64,000 bases of DNA from Ruminiclostridium hungatei (lineage in GTDB: Bacteria > Bacillota > Clostridia > Acetivibrionales > DSM-1351), in contig NZ_MZGX01000006.1 of assembly GCF_002051585.1 (NCBI RefSeq), forward strand, positions 148,386 through 212,385, read 5' to 3'. Under the pieces are notes generated by a model. The model was not told where the DNA came from, did no database searches, and saw only the letters and a list, made by a program, of their open reading frames with translations. A program made the translations under genes and the position numbers. Shown here piece after piece: positions 25,299 through 34,619 of the stretch (the stretch's first letter is position 1; each line of letters begins with the position of its first letter).

Positions 25299-27047
25299 TC
25301 ATGAATTTTGTGTGAATTTCTTGAAGCTGCCCAGTTCACTTATGTCGCTCTGCCCTTTGGTGGCATACTCCTCGCACAAAAAGCCGAGGATTTCTTCTCC
25401 GCTTTCCAGCCTGACCTGTCCAAGTCCCAGCGGTGCCTTTATTTTCAGCAAAAATTCCCCCAGCCTTTCCACAGGAATATTCCAAACCTCCAGCTCTATA
25501 CTGTTACCCTCCTGATTTACATGCAGCAGGCCGGGTTTTACCGGAACAGTGTCCAGCTTGTAAAGCTTATATTCCGGAGCAGTTACAGCCTCTCTGTCAA
25601 ACTCTGCCCCCAGCTCCAGCAGTTGGCTTTCCAGCTTCATTCCCCGCATATGCTGTCCGCAGACCGCGATAGGAACAGTCTCTTTTCCAGCCTTATCACA
25701 GTTCGCCAGTGCCTGATACAGCCTGGCCAGGCCCAGATTCAAGCCGTCCTCCCCAGCCGGTGCAAATGCGGTCATTCCAAAGGGAAGCTTATCCCCGGCA
25801 AAACCGGCTTGAAAACTGACGGCACAGAGGTCCAGCAGATTGCAGTGATTTGTATATAACCCCATTTTGCTGTTGGTTTCAACGGGGTTTGAGTTAACCT
25901 CCTCAATGGTATAGGTTCCTCCTGCGGTGGGTAAAAGCAGAACTCCACCCTTCAGGTATCTCCTGATTTCGCACTGAAGCTCGCTTAACCTGTGCACTGC
26001 CTTAAAAACATCTCCTGCTTTTAAATCCTCCCTGCTGCCGTTTTTCAATATTCTCTCGGTAACAGGCACCATGCCTTTGCCTCCGTTTTCTTCTATGAAG
26101 GCACCCAGGGAAGCCCACCTTTCAGCTATCCAGGGCCCGTCATATAAAATGGAGGCGGCCTCATAAAGGATTTTATTGGGTATGTATTCAACGGCCAGTC
26201 CCAGCTTTTGAATATTTTCCAGTACCTTTTCCCAACAGGCCCTGTACTGCACTTCAAATTCTCCGAAAAATTCGAGTTCCTCCTCCGGCAGGAGAATTTT
26301 TTCAGGTATTGTTAATACCGTTTTCTTTACTTCCCTTGACTGCGGGCAATTTTTGTCATGGACCCTTGCAACACTGTCCACCAGCATGGCATCCTCCGTG
26401 GTATGGGTAAAGACCGTAACGCAGTCCAGAGACCGGCAGGCCGGAACGACTCCCTTTGAAGACCATGCACCTATGGTCGGCTTGAAGCCCACCAGATTGT
26501 TCAGGGCTGCGGGTACTCTGCCGGAGCCTGCGGTGTCGGTGCCCAGGGAAAATGCAGCCAGGCCCAGTGCAACGCTGACTGCGGAACCTGAACTGGAACC
26601 TCCGCTTATCAATTCAGGCTTCAGTGAATTATGGGTTGCCCCATATAAACTTCGTGTGCCAACCAGTCCGGTTGCAAACTGGTCAAGATTTGTCTTCCCC
26701 ACCGGAATCGCCCCGGCCTCCATGAGAAGCCTTACAACCGTTGCGCTCTCTTTTGGCAAATAGGCATAGCTCTCACAGCCTGCGGTAGTTTCCAGCCCTT
26801 CCAGGTCTATATTGTCCTTTATGGAAAAAGGAACTCCCCATAGAGGGGTGGTCTTCCTGTCCATAACCATTATACGTTCAACCTGCTTTTGAAGCCTGTC
26901 CATGGAAGGCTCAACAATCCAGATATTCCACGCCCTTATTTCCTCCGACCGTCTGACTATTTCCCGGCACAGGTCATACGGAGTGAAATCCCCGGTTTCA
27001 TATGCCTTCTTTACATATTCTATTGTGATTTTATCCGCAATTTTCAT
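25299..27047 (-). CDS. atzF: Allophanate hydrolase
   Basis: 582 residues, cytoplasmic. The amidase-signature domain has the catalytic Lys77 (FSIKDN), the Ser-rich loop GGSSSGSA (149-156) with the cis-Ser, and the nucleophile Ser175 in TDTAGSGRVPA. After about residue 450 comes the AtzF-type C-terminal domain (PIAVCGQHMRGMKLESQLL), which finishes decarboxylation. It converts allophanate to two ammonia and CO2. The ATG overlaps the stop of the carboxylase gene (TGATG), so the two are translationally coupled. It is the last gene of the guanidine operon and releases the nitrogen. Confidence 0.92.
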   Translation of the reverse strand: MKIADKITIEYVKKAYETGDFTPYDLCREIVRRSEEIRAWNIWIVEPSMDRLQKQVERIMVMDRKTTPLWGVPFSIKDNIDLEGLETTAGCESYAYLPKESATVVRLLMEAGAIPVGKTNLDQFATGLVGTRSLYGATHNSLKPELISGGSSSGSAVSVALGLAAFSLGTDTAGSGRVPAALNNLVGFKPTIGAWSSKGVVPACRSLDCVTVFTHTTEDAMLVDSVARVHDKNCPQSREVKKTVLTIPEKILLPEEELEFFGEFEVQYRACWEKVLENIQKLGLAVEYIPNKILYEAASILYDGPWIAERWASLGAFIEENGGKGMVPVTERILKNGSREDLKAGDVFKAVHRLSELQCEIRRYLKGGVLLLPTAGGTYTIEEVNSNPVETNSKMGLYTNHCNLLDLCAVSFQAGFAGDKLPFGMTAFAPAGEDGLNLGLARLYQALANCDKAGKETVPIAVCGQHMRGMKLESQLLELGAEFDREAVTAPEYKLYKLDTVPVKPGLLHVNQEGNSIELEVWNIPVERLGEFLLKIKAPLGLGQVRLESGEEILGFLCEEYATKGQSDISELGSFKKFTQNS

Positions 27048-30000
27048 CAGCCGTCCTCCTCAATAGCAGCAAGCACCTGCCCTGCACATACCTCCTGGGT
27101 CTCTCCCACATATATGCCCCTTATAACCCCGTTACAGGTGGATACCTGGGGAAACTCCATCTTCATGCTTTCTTCTATGACAATAGTGTCGCCCTTCTTG
27201 ACCCTGTCACCCACTGCTACGAGTATTTTCCATACACTGCCGGGCAAAACTGAGCAAACAGGTGTGGTTCCTTCCGGAATTTCCAGTTCCTGTGCCCTGC
27301 TGTCTTCATTTTTTGATATGAATTGGTCAAGACCTTGTTCCTTCCACATATTCTTTTCAATATTGAAGGATCGGGTCTGATGTCTCTTGAACTCCAGGCC
27401 CTCTTCTCTGCAGCTATCAAGATACTCCATATACTCGCCATAGTCGAAGACCGTGTCTTCAGCCATAATTTCATACCTGCCCCTGAGAAAGTCCTCTCTG
27501 ATTTGCAGCAGTTCATCTGCACTGACAGGATAAAAGGATATCTGGTCAAAAAAGTTCAACAGCCAGGGTTTCCCCTCCCGGAAGCTCTTTGTAACCCTTA
27601 TGGGATTCCAGGTTTGAAGGGTTCTGCCAAACAACTGGTATCCCCCAGGCCCCTCCATGCCGTATATTCCCATGTAGGCTCCTCCGATTCCCACTGCATT
27701 TTCCGGGGTCCAGGTTCTTGCAGGATTATACTTGGTAGTAACCAGCCTGTGCCTTGGGTCCATGGGTATGCAAACCGGAGCCCCCAGATATACGTCCCCC
27801 AGGCCCAGGACTATGTATCGGGCCTGGAAAATAATATCTTTGACTTTTTCAAGGCTCTCCAGGCCGTTAATCCTTCTGATGAATTCTATATTGCTGGGAC
27901 ACCAGGGAGCATTGGGCCGGACATTCTGATAATACCGCTCCACTGCCAGCCTGGCTCCCGGATCATCCCACGACAGCGGCAGTTTTATTTTTCTGGACTT
28001 TATCTTAAAACCGTTCAGGTCACCTATCTGCCCGTCCAGCATTACAATTCTGTCTGCCAGTTCCCGTATGGACATCCTGCCCGAATCAATATGAAGCTGC
28101 AGGGAACGTATGCCTGGCGTAGCATCTATCAGGGGAATGTCACCACAGCCTTTTACCGCCTCCATCAATGCATGCACCCTGATTCTGAGCCTCATTTCAA
28201 TTTCCATGGCACCATATTCACAAAGTATGTATTCATCTCCCGCACAGCGGATTACAAAGTCATCTCCCTCCTCTTTTTCTATCCTCCTCAAAATAGGATA
28301 AGACGGGGTAATTGTTTCTGTCTCATTGATTTCCGGCAGAGCCTTCATATTTCCCTCTTTTATTGAGGCTATAAAGGCTTCCTGCTCCAATCTTATCTTT
28401 TGGGCGGTTTCAATTGTTATGAGCTTGAATCTCACTTTGCTGCCGGGAGCCAACTGTCCTGTCTTCCACAGTTCCCCGGAGGGTATTGTTACTGGGCAGA
28501 CAAAGCCTCCCAGGCTTGGACCGTCCGGCCCTAAAATAATGGGCATGTCTCCCGTCAGATCAAGTGTACCTACCGCATATGCAGTGTCGTGTACATTTGA
28601 GGGGTGAAGGCCTGCTTCACCGCCGTCCTCTCTTTCCCACAGCGGTGCAGGACCCAAAAGCCTCACCCCTGTGCGGTCGCTGTTGAAGTGTACCTCCCAC
28701 CAGGTTTCAGTCAGTTGCTCCAGGTAGTCCTTTTTCAAAAACTCCTCCGTACAATGGGGACCTGCTACCACTCCGATTTCCATCACTTCCGTTATCTCCG
28801 GCACCAGTACCTTATTGATTGAATAGGTAATACCTTCCGCTGCCTCCGTAACCTGCAGCAGATCCCCGGTGCGGAGACACCTGCCCCCGTGGCCTCCAAA
28901 GCCTCCCAGGGCAAAGGTTGAAGCGCTGCCCAGATACTCTGGAACATCCAGTCCCCCCTGAACGGCAAGATATGCCCTTATGCCCCTGGCGGCTTTCCCA
29001 AGTTCCAGCTCCTGCCCCGCCTTGACCTTGACGGCCCGGTACATGGGTATGGGTGCTCCGTCAAGTCTGGGCTTCATATCGGCACCTGTAATGCAGAGGA
29101 TGAAGTCGTCTCGGAATCTGTATTTCCCTCCCCGGAGCGTAAACTCCAATCCGGCGGCCTGAGGGCAGTTTCCCAGGAGCTGGTTTGCAATCCTGAAGTT
29201 CAGATTGTCCATGGCTCCGCTGGGAGGAACGCCTATATCCCAATAGCCTGTTCTGGCAGGGTAATCCTGAACACTGGTCTGTACACCTCCGTCAAGCACC
29301 TCGATTTTATGCTCCCTGTATTCAAAGCCCTCCAGCATTCCTGTATACAGCAGGCCTCTCTGATATTCCTCAGTATTTATAAATGCATTTATATACTCAA
29401 TGTTTGTGGTAACACCATAAACGGATGTTTCCCTTAACACTACTTTCATTTTTGCTATTGCTTCCTCACGGGTATCCGCTTTGACTATGAGCTTTGCCAG
29501 CATGGGGTCATAGTTTGTGGTAATGACGATATTGTCTCTTATCCAGGTTTCAACCCTTGCCTTATCTGAAAAATGCAGCTTGTCAATTTTTCCTCCGCTG
29601 GGCGCAAAATTTCTTTTGCCGTCCTCAGCATATATTCTGGCCTCAATGCTAAAGCCCCGGGGCTTTGAAAACAACTGCCGCAGGTTCTTAAGCTCACCTG
29701 CCGCCTCTTTGACCATCCATTCGACCAGGTCAATACCCAGCACCTCTTCCGTTACTCCGTGTTCAACCTGGAGTCTGGTGTTCACCTCCAGAAAATAAAA
29801 CTTTTCGGTTTTTGTATCATACAGGAACTCTACCGTTCCGGCACTTCTATAGCCTACAGACAGGGCAAGCCTTTGTGCGGCCTCCTGCATTGCCTCTCTG
29901 GTCTGCTCCGAGATACCCGCCGCAGGACATTCCTCCACTACTTTCTGGTTTCTTCTCTGTACGGAACAATCTCTTTCTGCCAGTGCCGCAACCTCTCCAT

Positions 30001-30649
30001 ATTCATTGCCGAATATCTGCACCTCTATGTGTCTTGCCTTTTCCAGATACTTCTCCAGAAATATTCCCGCATTGCTGAAATTAGTCTTTGCCAGATAGCT
30101 GCAGGCTTCGTAGGCTCCTGCCAGTTCCTCTCTGTCCCGGCAGACCCTCATACCTATTCCTCCGCCTCCTGCGGTGCTCTTCAAAATTACCGGATAGCCC
30201 AGAGAAGCTGCCGCTTTTACAGCCTCATCCACATTTTTTAAAAGTCCCGTACCTTCCAGCATGGGAACCTCTGCCGTCCGTGCCAGCTCCCTGGCAGAAT
30301 GCTTTAGGCCGAACAGTTCCATCTGCATGGGTGTAGGGCCGATAAACACAATGCCCTGGTCGGCACATTTCCTGGCAAATTCGCTGTTCTCACTTAAAAA
30401 TCCATATCCCGGATGAATTGCGTCGGCACCGTTTTCCCTTGCAATCTCCAGAAGCCTGTCACCATTCAGATAGGTGTTTGTGACCGGACCATCTCCCAGA
30501 CATATTGCTTCATCTGCATAGTCTGTGTGAAGGCTGTCCTGGTCCGCTCTGGAATAAACCGCTAAAGCTTTTACATTCATTTTTTTAAGAGTGCGTGCTA
30601 TTCTCACTGCTATTGCACCCCGATTGGCTATTAAGACTTTATTGAACAT
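27047..30649 (-). CDS. Biotin-dependent guanidine/urea carboxylase
   Basis: 1200 residues. In order: biotin carboxylase domain at about 1-450 (ILKSTAGGGGIGMRVCRD ATP loop), KipA/AHS2-like and KipI/AHS1-like domains forming the carboxyltransferase-like part at about 455-1000 (QTSVQDYPARTGYWDIGVPP), and a C-terminal biotinyl domain with Lys1163 in EESMKMEF. The architecture is that of urea carboxylase. Because the operon also encodes DUF1989 protein pairs, the enzyme is more likely the guanidine carboxylase variant, making carboxyguanidine from guanidine, bicarbonate and ATP. The start at 30649 (MFNKVLIANRG) has GGGAGA at proper spacing; the ATG 12 bases earlier overlaps it. The guanidine versus urea preference is inferred from context. 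Confidence 0.88.
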   Translation of the reverse strand: MFNKVLIANRGAIAVRIARTLKKMNVKALAVYSRADQDSLHTDYADEAICLGDGPVTNTYLNGDRLLEIARENGADAIHPGYGFLSENSEFARKCADQGIVFIGPTPMQMELFGLKHSARELARTAEVPMLEGTGLLKNVDEAVKAAASLGYPVILKSTAGGGGIGMRVCRDREELAGAYEACSYLAKTNFSNAGIFLEKYLEKARHIEVQIFGNEYGEVAALAERDCSVQRRNQKVVEECPAAGISEQTREAMQEAAQRLALSVGYRSAGTVEFLYDTKTEKFYFLEVNTRLQVEHGVTEEVLGIDLVEWMVKEAAGELKNLRQLFSKPRGFSIEARIYAEDGKRNFAPSGGKIDKLHFSDKARVETWIRDNIVITTNYDPMLAKLIVKADTREEAIAKMKVVLRETSVYGVTTNIEYINAFINTEEYQRGLLYTGMLEGFEYREHKIEVLDGGVQTSVQDYPARTGYWDIGVPPSGAMDNLNFRIANQLLGNCPQAAGLEFTLRGGKYRFRDDFILCITGADMKPRLDGAPIPMYRAVKVKAGQELELGKAARGIRAYLAVQGGLDVPEYLGSASTFALGGFGGHGGRCLRTGDLLQVTEAAEGITYSINKVLVPEITEVMEIGVVAGPHCTEEFLKKDYLEQLTETWWEVHFNSDRTGVRLLGPAPLWEREDGGEAGLHPSNVHDTAYAVGTLDLTGDMPIILGPDGPSLGGFVCPVTIPSGELWKTGQLAPGSKVRFKLITIETAQKIRLEQEAFIASIKEGNMKALPEINETETITPSYPILRRIEKEEGDDFVIRCAGDEYILCEYGAMEIEMRLRIRVHALMEAVKGCGDIPLIDATPGIRSLQLHIDSGRMSIRELADRIVMLDGQIGDLNGFKIKSRKIKLPLSWDDPGARLAVERYYQNVRPNAPWCPSNIEFIRRINGLESLEKVKDIIFQARYIVLGLGDVYLGAPVCIPMDPRHRLVTTKYNPARTWTPENAVGIGGAYMGIYGMEGPGGYQLFGRTLQTWNPIRVTKSFREGKPWLLNFFDQISFYPVSADELLQIREDFLRGRYEIMAEDTVFDYGEYMEYLDSCREEGLEFKRHQTRSFNIEKNMWKEQGLDQFISKNEDSRAQELEIPEGTTPVCSVLPGSVWKILVAVGDRVKKGDTIVIEESMKMEFPQVSTCNGVIRGIYVGETQEVCAGQVLAAIEEDG

Positions 30650-30691
30650 ATTATCTCCCATCTACGCGCATAGTGCGTACACAAATAGTAA

Positions 30692-30754
30692 TGAAAGACA
30701 CGTAGTGGCTTTCGCTGCGTGAAAGCCACTTTGACTTGCCACATGTATCTTTCA
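30692..30754. other. Nested hairpin between ATPase and carboxylase genes
   Basis: The inner stem GTGGCTTTC/GAAAGCCAC (30705-30713, 30721-30729) is perfect. An outer TGAAAGA/TCTTTCA and the similar flanks ACACGTAGTGG and CCACATGTAT extend it with mismatches. It occupies half of the 128-base gap inside the operon and has no T-tract, so it is more likely an mRNA processing/stability element or a decayed repeat than a terminator. Confidence 0.4.
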
Positions 30755-30789
30755 CGCTATCTACCTCATCCACTTGTATTGTCACTGCC

Positions 30790-31623
30790 TCAGGAATTGT
30801 CACCGCCTTGGTGCAGTATTCCGGTTATTTCTTTTCGTAATGCAATGAATTCCTGTGTATCCTTCAGTTCCAGATCTCTTTCATACGGCAGGAATACCGG
30901 GATATCCGCTATGAACCTGCCGGGCCTCTGACTCATGACAAGAATCCGGGTAGACAAATAAACCGCCTCTTCAATATCATGAGTTACAAATATTACTGTT
31001 GTTTTCTCCTTCTGCCATATCTTTCTGGTCAGCAACTGCATATTTGCTTTGGTCTGAGGGTCCAGTGCCCCGAAGGGTTCATCCATTAACAGCACTTCCG
31101 GACTGTTTGCCAGGGCCCTTGCTATTGCAACCCTTTGCTTCATACCTCCTGAAAGTTCCTTGGGAAGTGCCTTGCGGAACTGTGAAAGCCCTATCAGGTC
31201 CAGATATTTGTTTACAATTACATCGGCTTTGTCCTTTGGGCACTTTTTTTCCTTAAGTCCGTAGCGTATGTTTTCCTCCACACTCATCCACGGGAACAGG
31301 GTATAGGTCTGAAAGACCATTCCTCTGTCGGCGCCGGGTCCTTTAAGAACCTGGTCATCCAGAATGATTGCACCCTCTGAGATATCATCCAGCCCGCCTA
31401 TCATTTTAAGCAGCGTGGATTTTCCGCAGCCTGACGGGCCCACAATGCTGACAAATTCGTTCTCAAGTATGTCAAAATCCACATGATCGATGGCCAGCGT
31501 CTCTTTTTTTCTGCTCTTATATACTTTTGTCACATTTCTTCCGAAAATCCTGCTGTTTGCCACTCGGGCCTCAATTTGTGACCCGCTGCATATTTCCGTC
31601 CTAGTCGATTTTTTTCCCAACAC
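30790..31623 (-). CDS. ABC transporter ATPase, SsuB/TauB type
   Basis: 277 residues. Walker A GPSGCGKSTLLK, signature LSGGMKQRVAIARAL, Walker B VLLMDEPFGALD and the switch His in FVTHDIEEAV identify a nitrate/sulfonate/taurine-type ATPase. An N-terminal extension of about 27 residues precedes the domain. Translation begins at a GTG whose first base overlaps the permease stop (TAGTG), with GGGGGAG upstream. It energises the permease encoded just before it. In guanidine operons this transporter family is the presumed importer of guanidine or a guanidine-yielding compound; this is known from association, not from this sequence. Confidence 0.9.
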   Translation of the reverse strand: MLGKKSTRTEICSGSQIEARVANSRIFGRNVTKVYKSRKKETLAIDHVDFDILENEFVSIVGPSGCGKSTLLKMIGGLDDISEGAIILDDQVLKGPGADRGMVFQTYTLFPWMSVEENIRYGLKEKKCPKDKADVIVNKYLDLIGLSQFRKALPKELSGGMKQRVAIARALANSPEVLLMDEPFGALDPQTKANMQLLTRKIWQKEKTTVIFVTHDIEEAVYLSTRILVMSQRPGRFIADIPVFLPYERDLELKDTQEFIALRKEITGILHQGGDNS

Positions 31624-32417
31624 TATTTGACTCCCCCTTCCGACCAGTAAAACAGCTTCCTGCTCACCAATGCAAAGGTTCTGTCAATCAGCAGCCCAAG
31701 CAGGCCGATTATTATAATACCCGCAAAAATGTAGGGGGTCTTTAAATATCTCTGGGCTTTCAATATGCTGTAGCCCAGGCCTGAGTTTGCGGCTACAAGT
31801 TCTGCAACCACAAGATAGGTCCACGCCCAGCCCATCATCATCCGCAAGGTGTCCATCAGTCTTGGCAGCATGGATGGAATTATTATTTTCCACAGTACCT
31901 TAAATCTTTTTGAGCCCAGTGTATAAGCTGCATTTATATAGTCCTCCGGTACGCTTCTCAGATCGTCTGCCACCATGGGAACCAGTTGAAAAAGGGTACC
32001 CAGAAATATAACTGCTATTTTAGCCTCTTCTCCTATACCCACCCAGACCATAATCAGCGGTACAAAGGCCGGAACAGGCAGATATCTGAAGAACTCTATC
32101 ATAGGCTGTATAAATGCTTCGGTTACCGAGAAGCTTCCGGCCAGGATGCCCAGTACTATGCCCAGTATGACTGCATATATGAAGCCCATGAATATTCTGT
32201 AGCAGCTTATGTACAAGTCTCCCCATATGGAACCTGTTATGAACAGGTCCAGGATGGTTGACAGAACCCTTCCCGGAGTGGGCAGAAAAACCTGGTTCAC
32301 CGCACCTGAAACACTGGCTGCCTGCCAGACAGCTATCAGTATGACAAAGGACATGGCAGCTATGAAAATATATAATTTTTTATCAATACTCTTGCGTATT
32401 TGAAATAGTTTGTTCAT
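31623..32417 (-). CDS. ABC transporter permease, SsuC/TauC type
   Basis: 264 residues with six predicted helices and the cytoplasmic EAA loop (DDLRSVPEDYINAAYTLGSK) that contacts the ATPase. Good ribosome-binding site (GAGGTG). It lies between the binding-protein gene and the ATPase gene, but is separated from the former by 331 bases that contain a complete repeat copy, so its transcription depends on read-through of that repeat or on a promoter within it. Confidence 0.9.
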   Translation of the reverse strand: MNKLFQIRKSIDKKLYIFIAAMSFVILIAVWQAASVSGAVNQVFLPTPGRVLSTILDLFITGSIWGDLYISCYRIFMGFIYAVILGIVLGILAGSFSVTEAFIQPMIEFFRYLPVPAFVPLIMVWVGIGEEAKIAVIFLGTLFQLVPMVADDLRSVPEDYINAAYTLGSKRFKVLWKIIIPSMLPRLMDTLRMMMGWAWTYLVVAELVAANSGLGYSILKAQRYLKTPYIFAGIIIIGLLGLLIDRTFALVSRKLFYWSEGGVK

Positions 32418-32519
32418 CAGTTTTCACCTCTTTTATTCGTAAGAGCCTGTTTTAAGCCTGTTCTGAGTTTTTTAAGCCCGGTTTTCCACCGCTGTTCCTT
32501 TTGGAGGACCCGCCCTGAC

Positions 32520-32752
32520 TTAACCTGTAGCGCTAGTTAATAAAGTCTTGAAGAGACAGGTTTGCTCACGCGAGGACGACTTTAAAGAAATGCGCAGTAT
32601 GATTAAAAGCTTTTTGCTGAAATTGTACTTCCAAGTGTAAGCTTACACTTGGAATATTACAGCCTGCTGATTTTGCAGTTAAATTGACAGGATGTCAGTT
32701 TAAGCATCCGAGCAGCCTGGTTACCACGTTTTTAACTAGCACAACGAGTTAA
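32520..32752. repeat. Complete copy (A) of the inverted-end repeat inside the guanidine operon
   Basis: The left end TTAACCTGTAGCGCTAGTTA (32520-32539) continues ATAAAGTCTTGAA. The right end, minus strand from 32752, is TTAACTCGTTGTGCTAGTTA then AAAACGTGGTAACCAGGC. The two ends are imperfect inverted copies and match the copies at 2918-3093 and 1557-1623. The 233-base element has no reading frame but holds a perfect 26-base palindrome at 32629-32654. Its right end covers the TAA stop codon (32749-32751) of the binding-protein gene. Confidence 0.8.
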
Positions 32753-33804
32753 TTCATGCTTGTATCAGGCACAGGATTGGATTTTCTTCCCTTGAGAACT
32801 TCTTTCAGGTAATAGCTGTTGACAAGCTTTGCTGAATCATCCGGCAATTCGCCTATCAGGTTCACACCTTTTAAAAATTCTGCTATCTTAAGCGCGGTAT
32901 AGGGTAAATAGCTGTAGTCCTCAGCCTTGTTGTCCATGGTGTCGATTCCCTCCTGGATAGTGAACAGTTTGGAGCCGCTCATGGCAACTCTCATCTCCGC
33001 CTCGCTTATTTGGGCTCCCTTGGCCATATCCTTTATAGCCTTATCCTCATTTGCCACATAGAAATCCATAGCATCATAGTAGGCGTTAATCACATTTACA
33101 ATGTCCTGCTTTCCGTTTTCAAGCATACCCCCTCCTGCCACCAGCACATCGGGAATAAGGCCCGGAGTGTCCTTTGAGGAGGTCAGCAGCTTGGAATCCT
33201 TTTTTGCCAACGCCTGGCTTAAGGACGGCTCCCACAGACATGCAGCATCTACCTTGTCAGACAGGAACGCAGGTGCGGAATCGGATATTGACAGGTTCAC
33301 CATATTTATGTCGCTTTCCTTCAACCCTGCGGTTTTGAGCACATTCAACAGGAAGAAGTGCTCTATGGTTCCATATTCCGTGGCAACCGACTTACCCTTC
33401 AAGTCCGCAATGCTGTTCACCGAGGAATTGGCTACCAGCCCGTCTGCACCGTTGGAATTATCCAGCACCAGCACACTTTCAAGCTTTATCCCATTTATGT
33501 AAGGTGCAATTGTGTCGGGGGTGGCTATGGAAAGCATGTCCAGCTGGCCTGTTGAAAAGGCCTGTACGCTGTCGCTGTAAACCGGGAAATTAACAAGTTC
33601 AACCTTGACATTATTCTTTTTGAAGAAGTCCTCTTCCTGGCATATGTACCAGGTATAAAAGGCAGGATAGGCTGAAACGCCCAGTTTATATGTTTTTCCT
33701 TCAGAAGCTCCCTTTTCGTCACCGCTGCCGCAGCCCGCAAGGGAGCTGGCGATAAAAGCAGTTGACAAAAGCAGTACTAAAACTTTTTTAATTATTTTTC
33801 TCAT
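32749..33804 (-). CDS. ABC transporter substrate-binding lipoprotein, NMT1/SsuA type
   Basis: 351 residues. The signal peptide ends in the lipobox LAGC (Cys25), so it is anchored outside the membrane. The body follows the NMT1/THI5-like fold (GVSAYPAFYTWYICQEEDFF, then DLKGKSVATEYGT), shared by binding proteins for sulfonates, nitrate, pyrimidine precursors and guanidine-operon ligands. It delivers substrate to the adjacent permease/ATPase. AAGGAG lies 10 bases before the ATG. Its stop codon coincides with the end of a repeat element, so the last residues may derive from the insertion. Confidence 0.9.
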   Translation of the reverse strand: MRKIIKKVLVLLLSTAFIASSLAGCGSGDEKGASEGKTYKLGVSAYPAFYTWYICQEEDFFKKNNVKVELVNFPVYSDSVQAFSTGQLDMLSIATPDTIAPYINGIKLESVLVLDNSNGADGLVANSSVNSIADLKGKSVATEYGTIEHFFLLNVLKTAGLKESDINMVNLSISDSAPAFLSDKVDAACLWEPSLSQALAKKDSKLLTSSKDTPGLIPDVLVAGGGMLENGKQDIVNVINAYYDAMDFYVANEDKAIKDMAKGAQISEAEMRVAMSGSKLFTIQEGIDTMDNKAEDYSYLPYTALKIAEFLKGVNLIGELPDDSAKLVNSYYLKEVLKGRKSNPVPDTSMN

Positions 33805-33824
33805 GGCTATAATCTCCTTTTCAT

Positions 33825-34184
33825 TTACATAAGCGCATTGTCGTTCTTCTCTCCGGTCCTTATCCTGATGACTTCCTCGGCCTCCAGGACAAATACCTTT
33901 CCATCTCCGGGATTTCCGGTTTGATTCACCTTTTTCACAACACTGATAAGGCGGTCCACATCTTCATCCCGGCAGAATATTTCTATCATCTTCTTGGCTA
34001 TAAACGGATTGTCCATATGGTTCACCAGGCTTTCTTCGTTGCCTGCCACAAAGGAACCTTTCCCGCTGCCCTTTCCTCTGCCCAGTACATCCTTTACACT
34101 CATGGAATGAAAGCTGTTTTCCACCAGTGCAGCCTTGGTTTTAAAGTACATATTGGGACGTATGAATATATATACCTGCTTCAT
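33825..34184 (-). CDS. PII-family signalling protein, NifI2-like
   Basis: 119 residues. The first strand (MKQVYIFIRPNMYFKTKAAL), VLGRGKGSGKG before a long T-loop, and the end motif GDGKVFVLEAEEVIRIRTGE identify PII; the T-loop wording is like NifI2 rather than GlnB/GlnK. Such proteins bind ATP/ADP and 2-oxoglutarate and report nitrogen status by contacting a target. It is adjacent to the NifI1-like gene (8-base gap) and to the transporter genes, so the target is probably the transporter or an enzyme of this operon, not nitrogenase. AGGAGGT precedes the ATG. Confidence 0.85.
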   Translation of the reverse strand: MKQVYIFIRPNMYFKTKAALVENSFHSMSVKDVLGRGKGSGKGSFVAGNEESLVNHMDNPFIAKKMIEIFCRDEDVDRLISVVKKVNQTGNPGDGKVFVLEAEEVIRIRTGEKNDNALM

Positions 34185-34192
34185 AAGACCTC

Positions 34193-34516
34193 CTATTCTT
34201 CCAGCCCGGAGCTTATGGTAACCGACTTCTGGACAGGCATGATAAATATTTTTCCGTCTCCGAACATCCCATTCTTACTTGTACGGGCCGTTTGGATTAT
34301 GATTTTCTTTATCTCCTCCTCCGCTTCGTCCGGCACTACCATCATGATCATTTCCTTGGGCAGCTCGTCATAGCTTATATTGCTTACCTTCAGTCCTCTT
34401 TGCTTGCCTCTGCCCAGAATGCTGTATCTCGTTGCGGATATGTAGCCCGCATCACATAGTGCGCTCAGTACTTCGTTTGCCTTTTCGGGTCTTACCACTG
34501 CTTTTATCAGTTTCAT
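34193..34516 (-). CDS. PII-family signalling protein, NifI1-like
   Basis: 107 residues from the ATG at 34516 (MKLIKAVVRPEKANEVLSAL), with AAGGAA upstream; an ATG 33 bases earlier adds an atypical basic leader. SILGRGKQRGLKVSNISYDE is the NifI1-type T-loop, and GDGKIFIMPVQKSVTISSG the C-terminal nucleotide-binding motif. It pairs with the NifI2-like gene downstream. NifI1 and NifI2 usually act as a heteromer; here the pair is outside any nif cluster. Confidence 0.85.
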   Translation of the reverse strand: MKLIKAVVRPEKANEVLSALCDAGYISATRYSILGRGKQRGLKVSNISYDELPKEMIMMVVPDEAEEEIKKIIIQTARTSKNGMFGDGKIFIMPVQKSVTISSGLEE

Positions 34517-34619
34517 AGCCTTAATTCCTTTCCGCCGCAGCCGCGGCATACTTATTTATAAGCTGTTGTTTTATGCGGTCTTGATACTGTCTTAATGCGG
34601 TCTTGACGCTTTATGCTCT

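Noticed and set aside
27047..30649. Urea as the primary substrate (plain urea amidolyase pathway)
   Set aside because: A urea pathway needs no DUF1989 pairs; two such pairs make guanidine the better substrate, although the carboxylase alone cannot decide.
33825..34516. Ordinary GlnB/GlnK proteins
   Set aside because: The T-loop regions read like NifI1 and NifI2 and the genes occur as an adjacent pair, not with an ammonium transporter.
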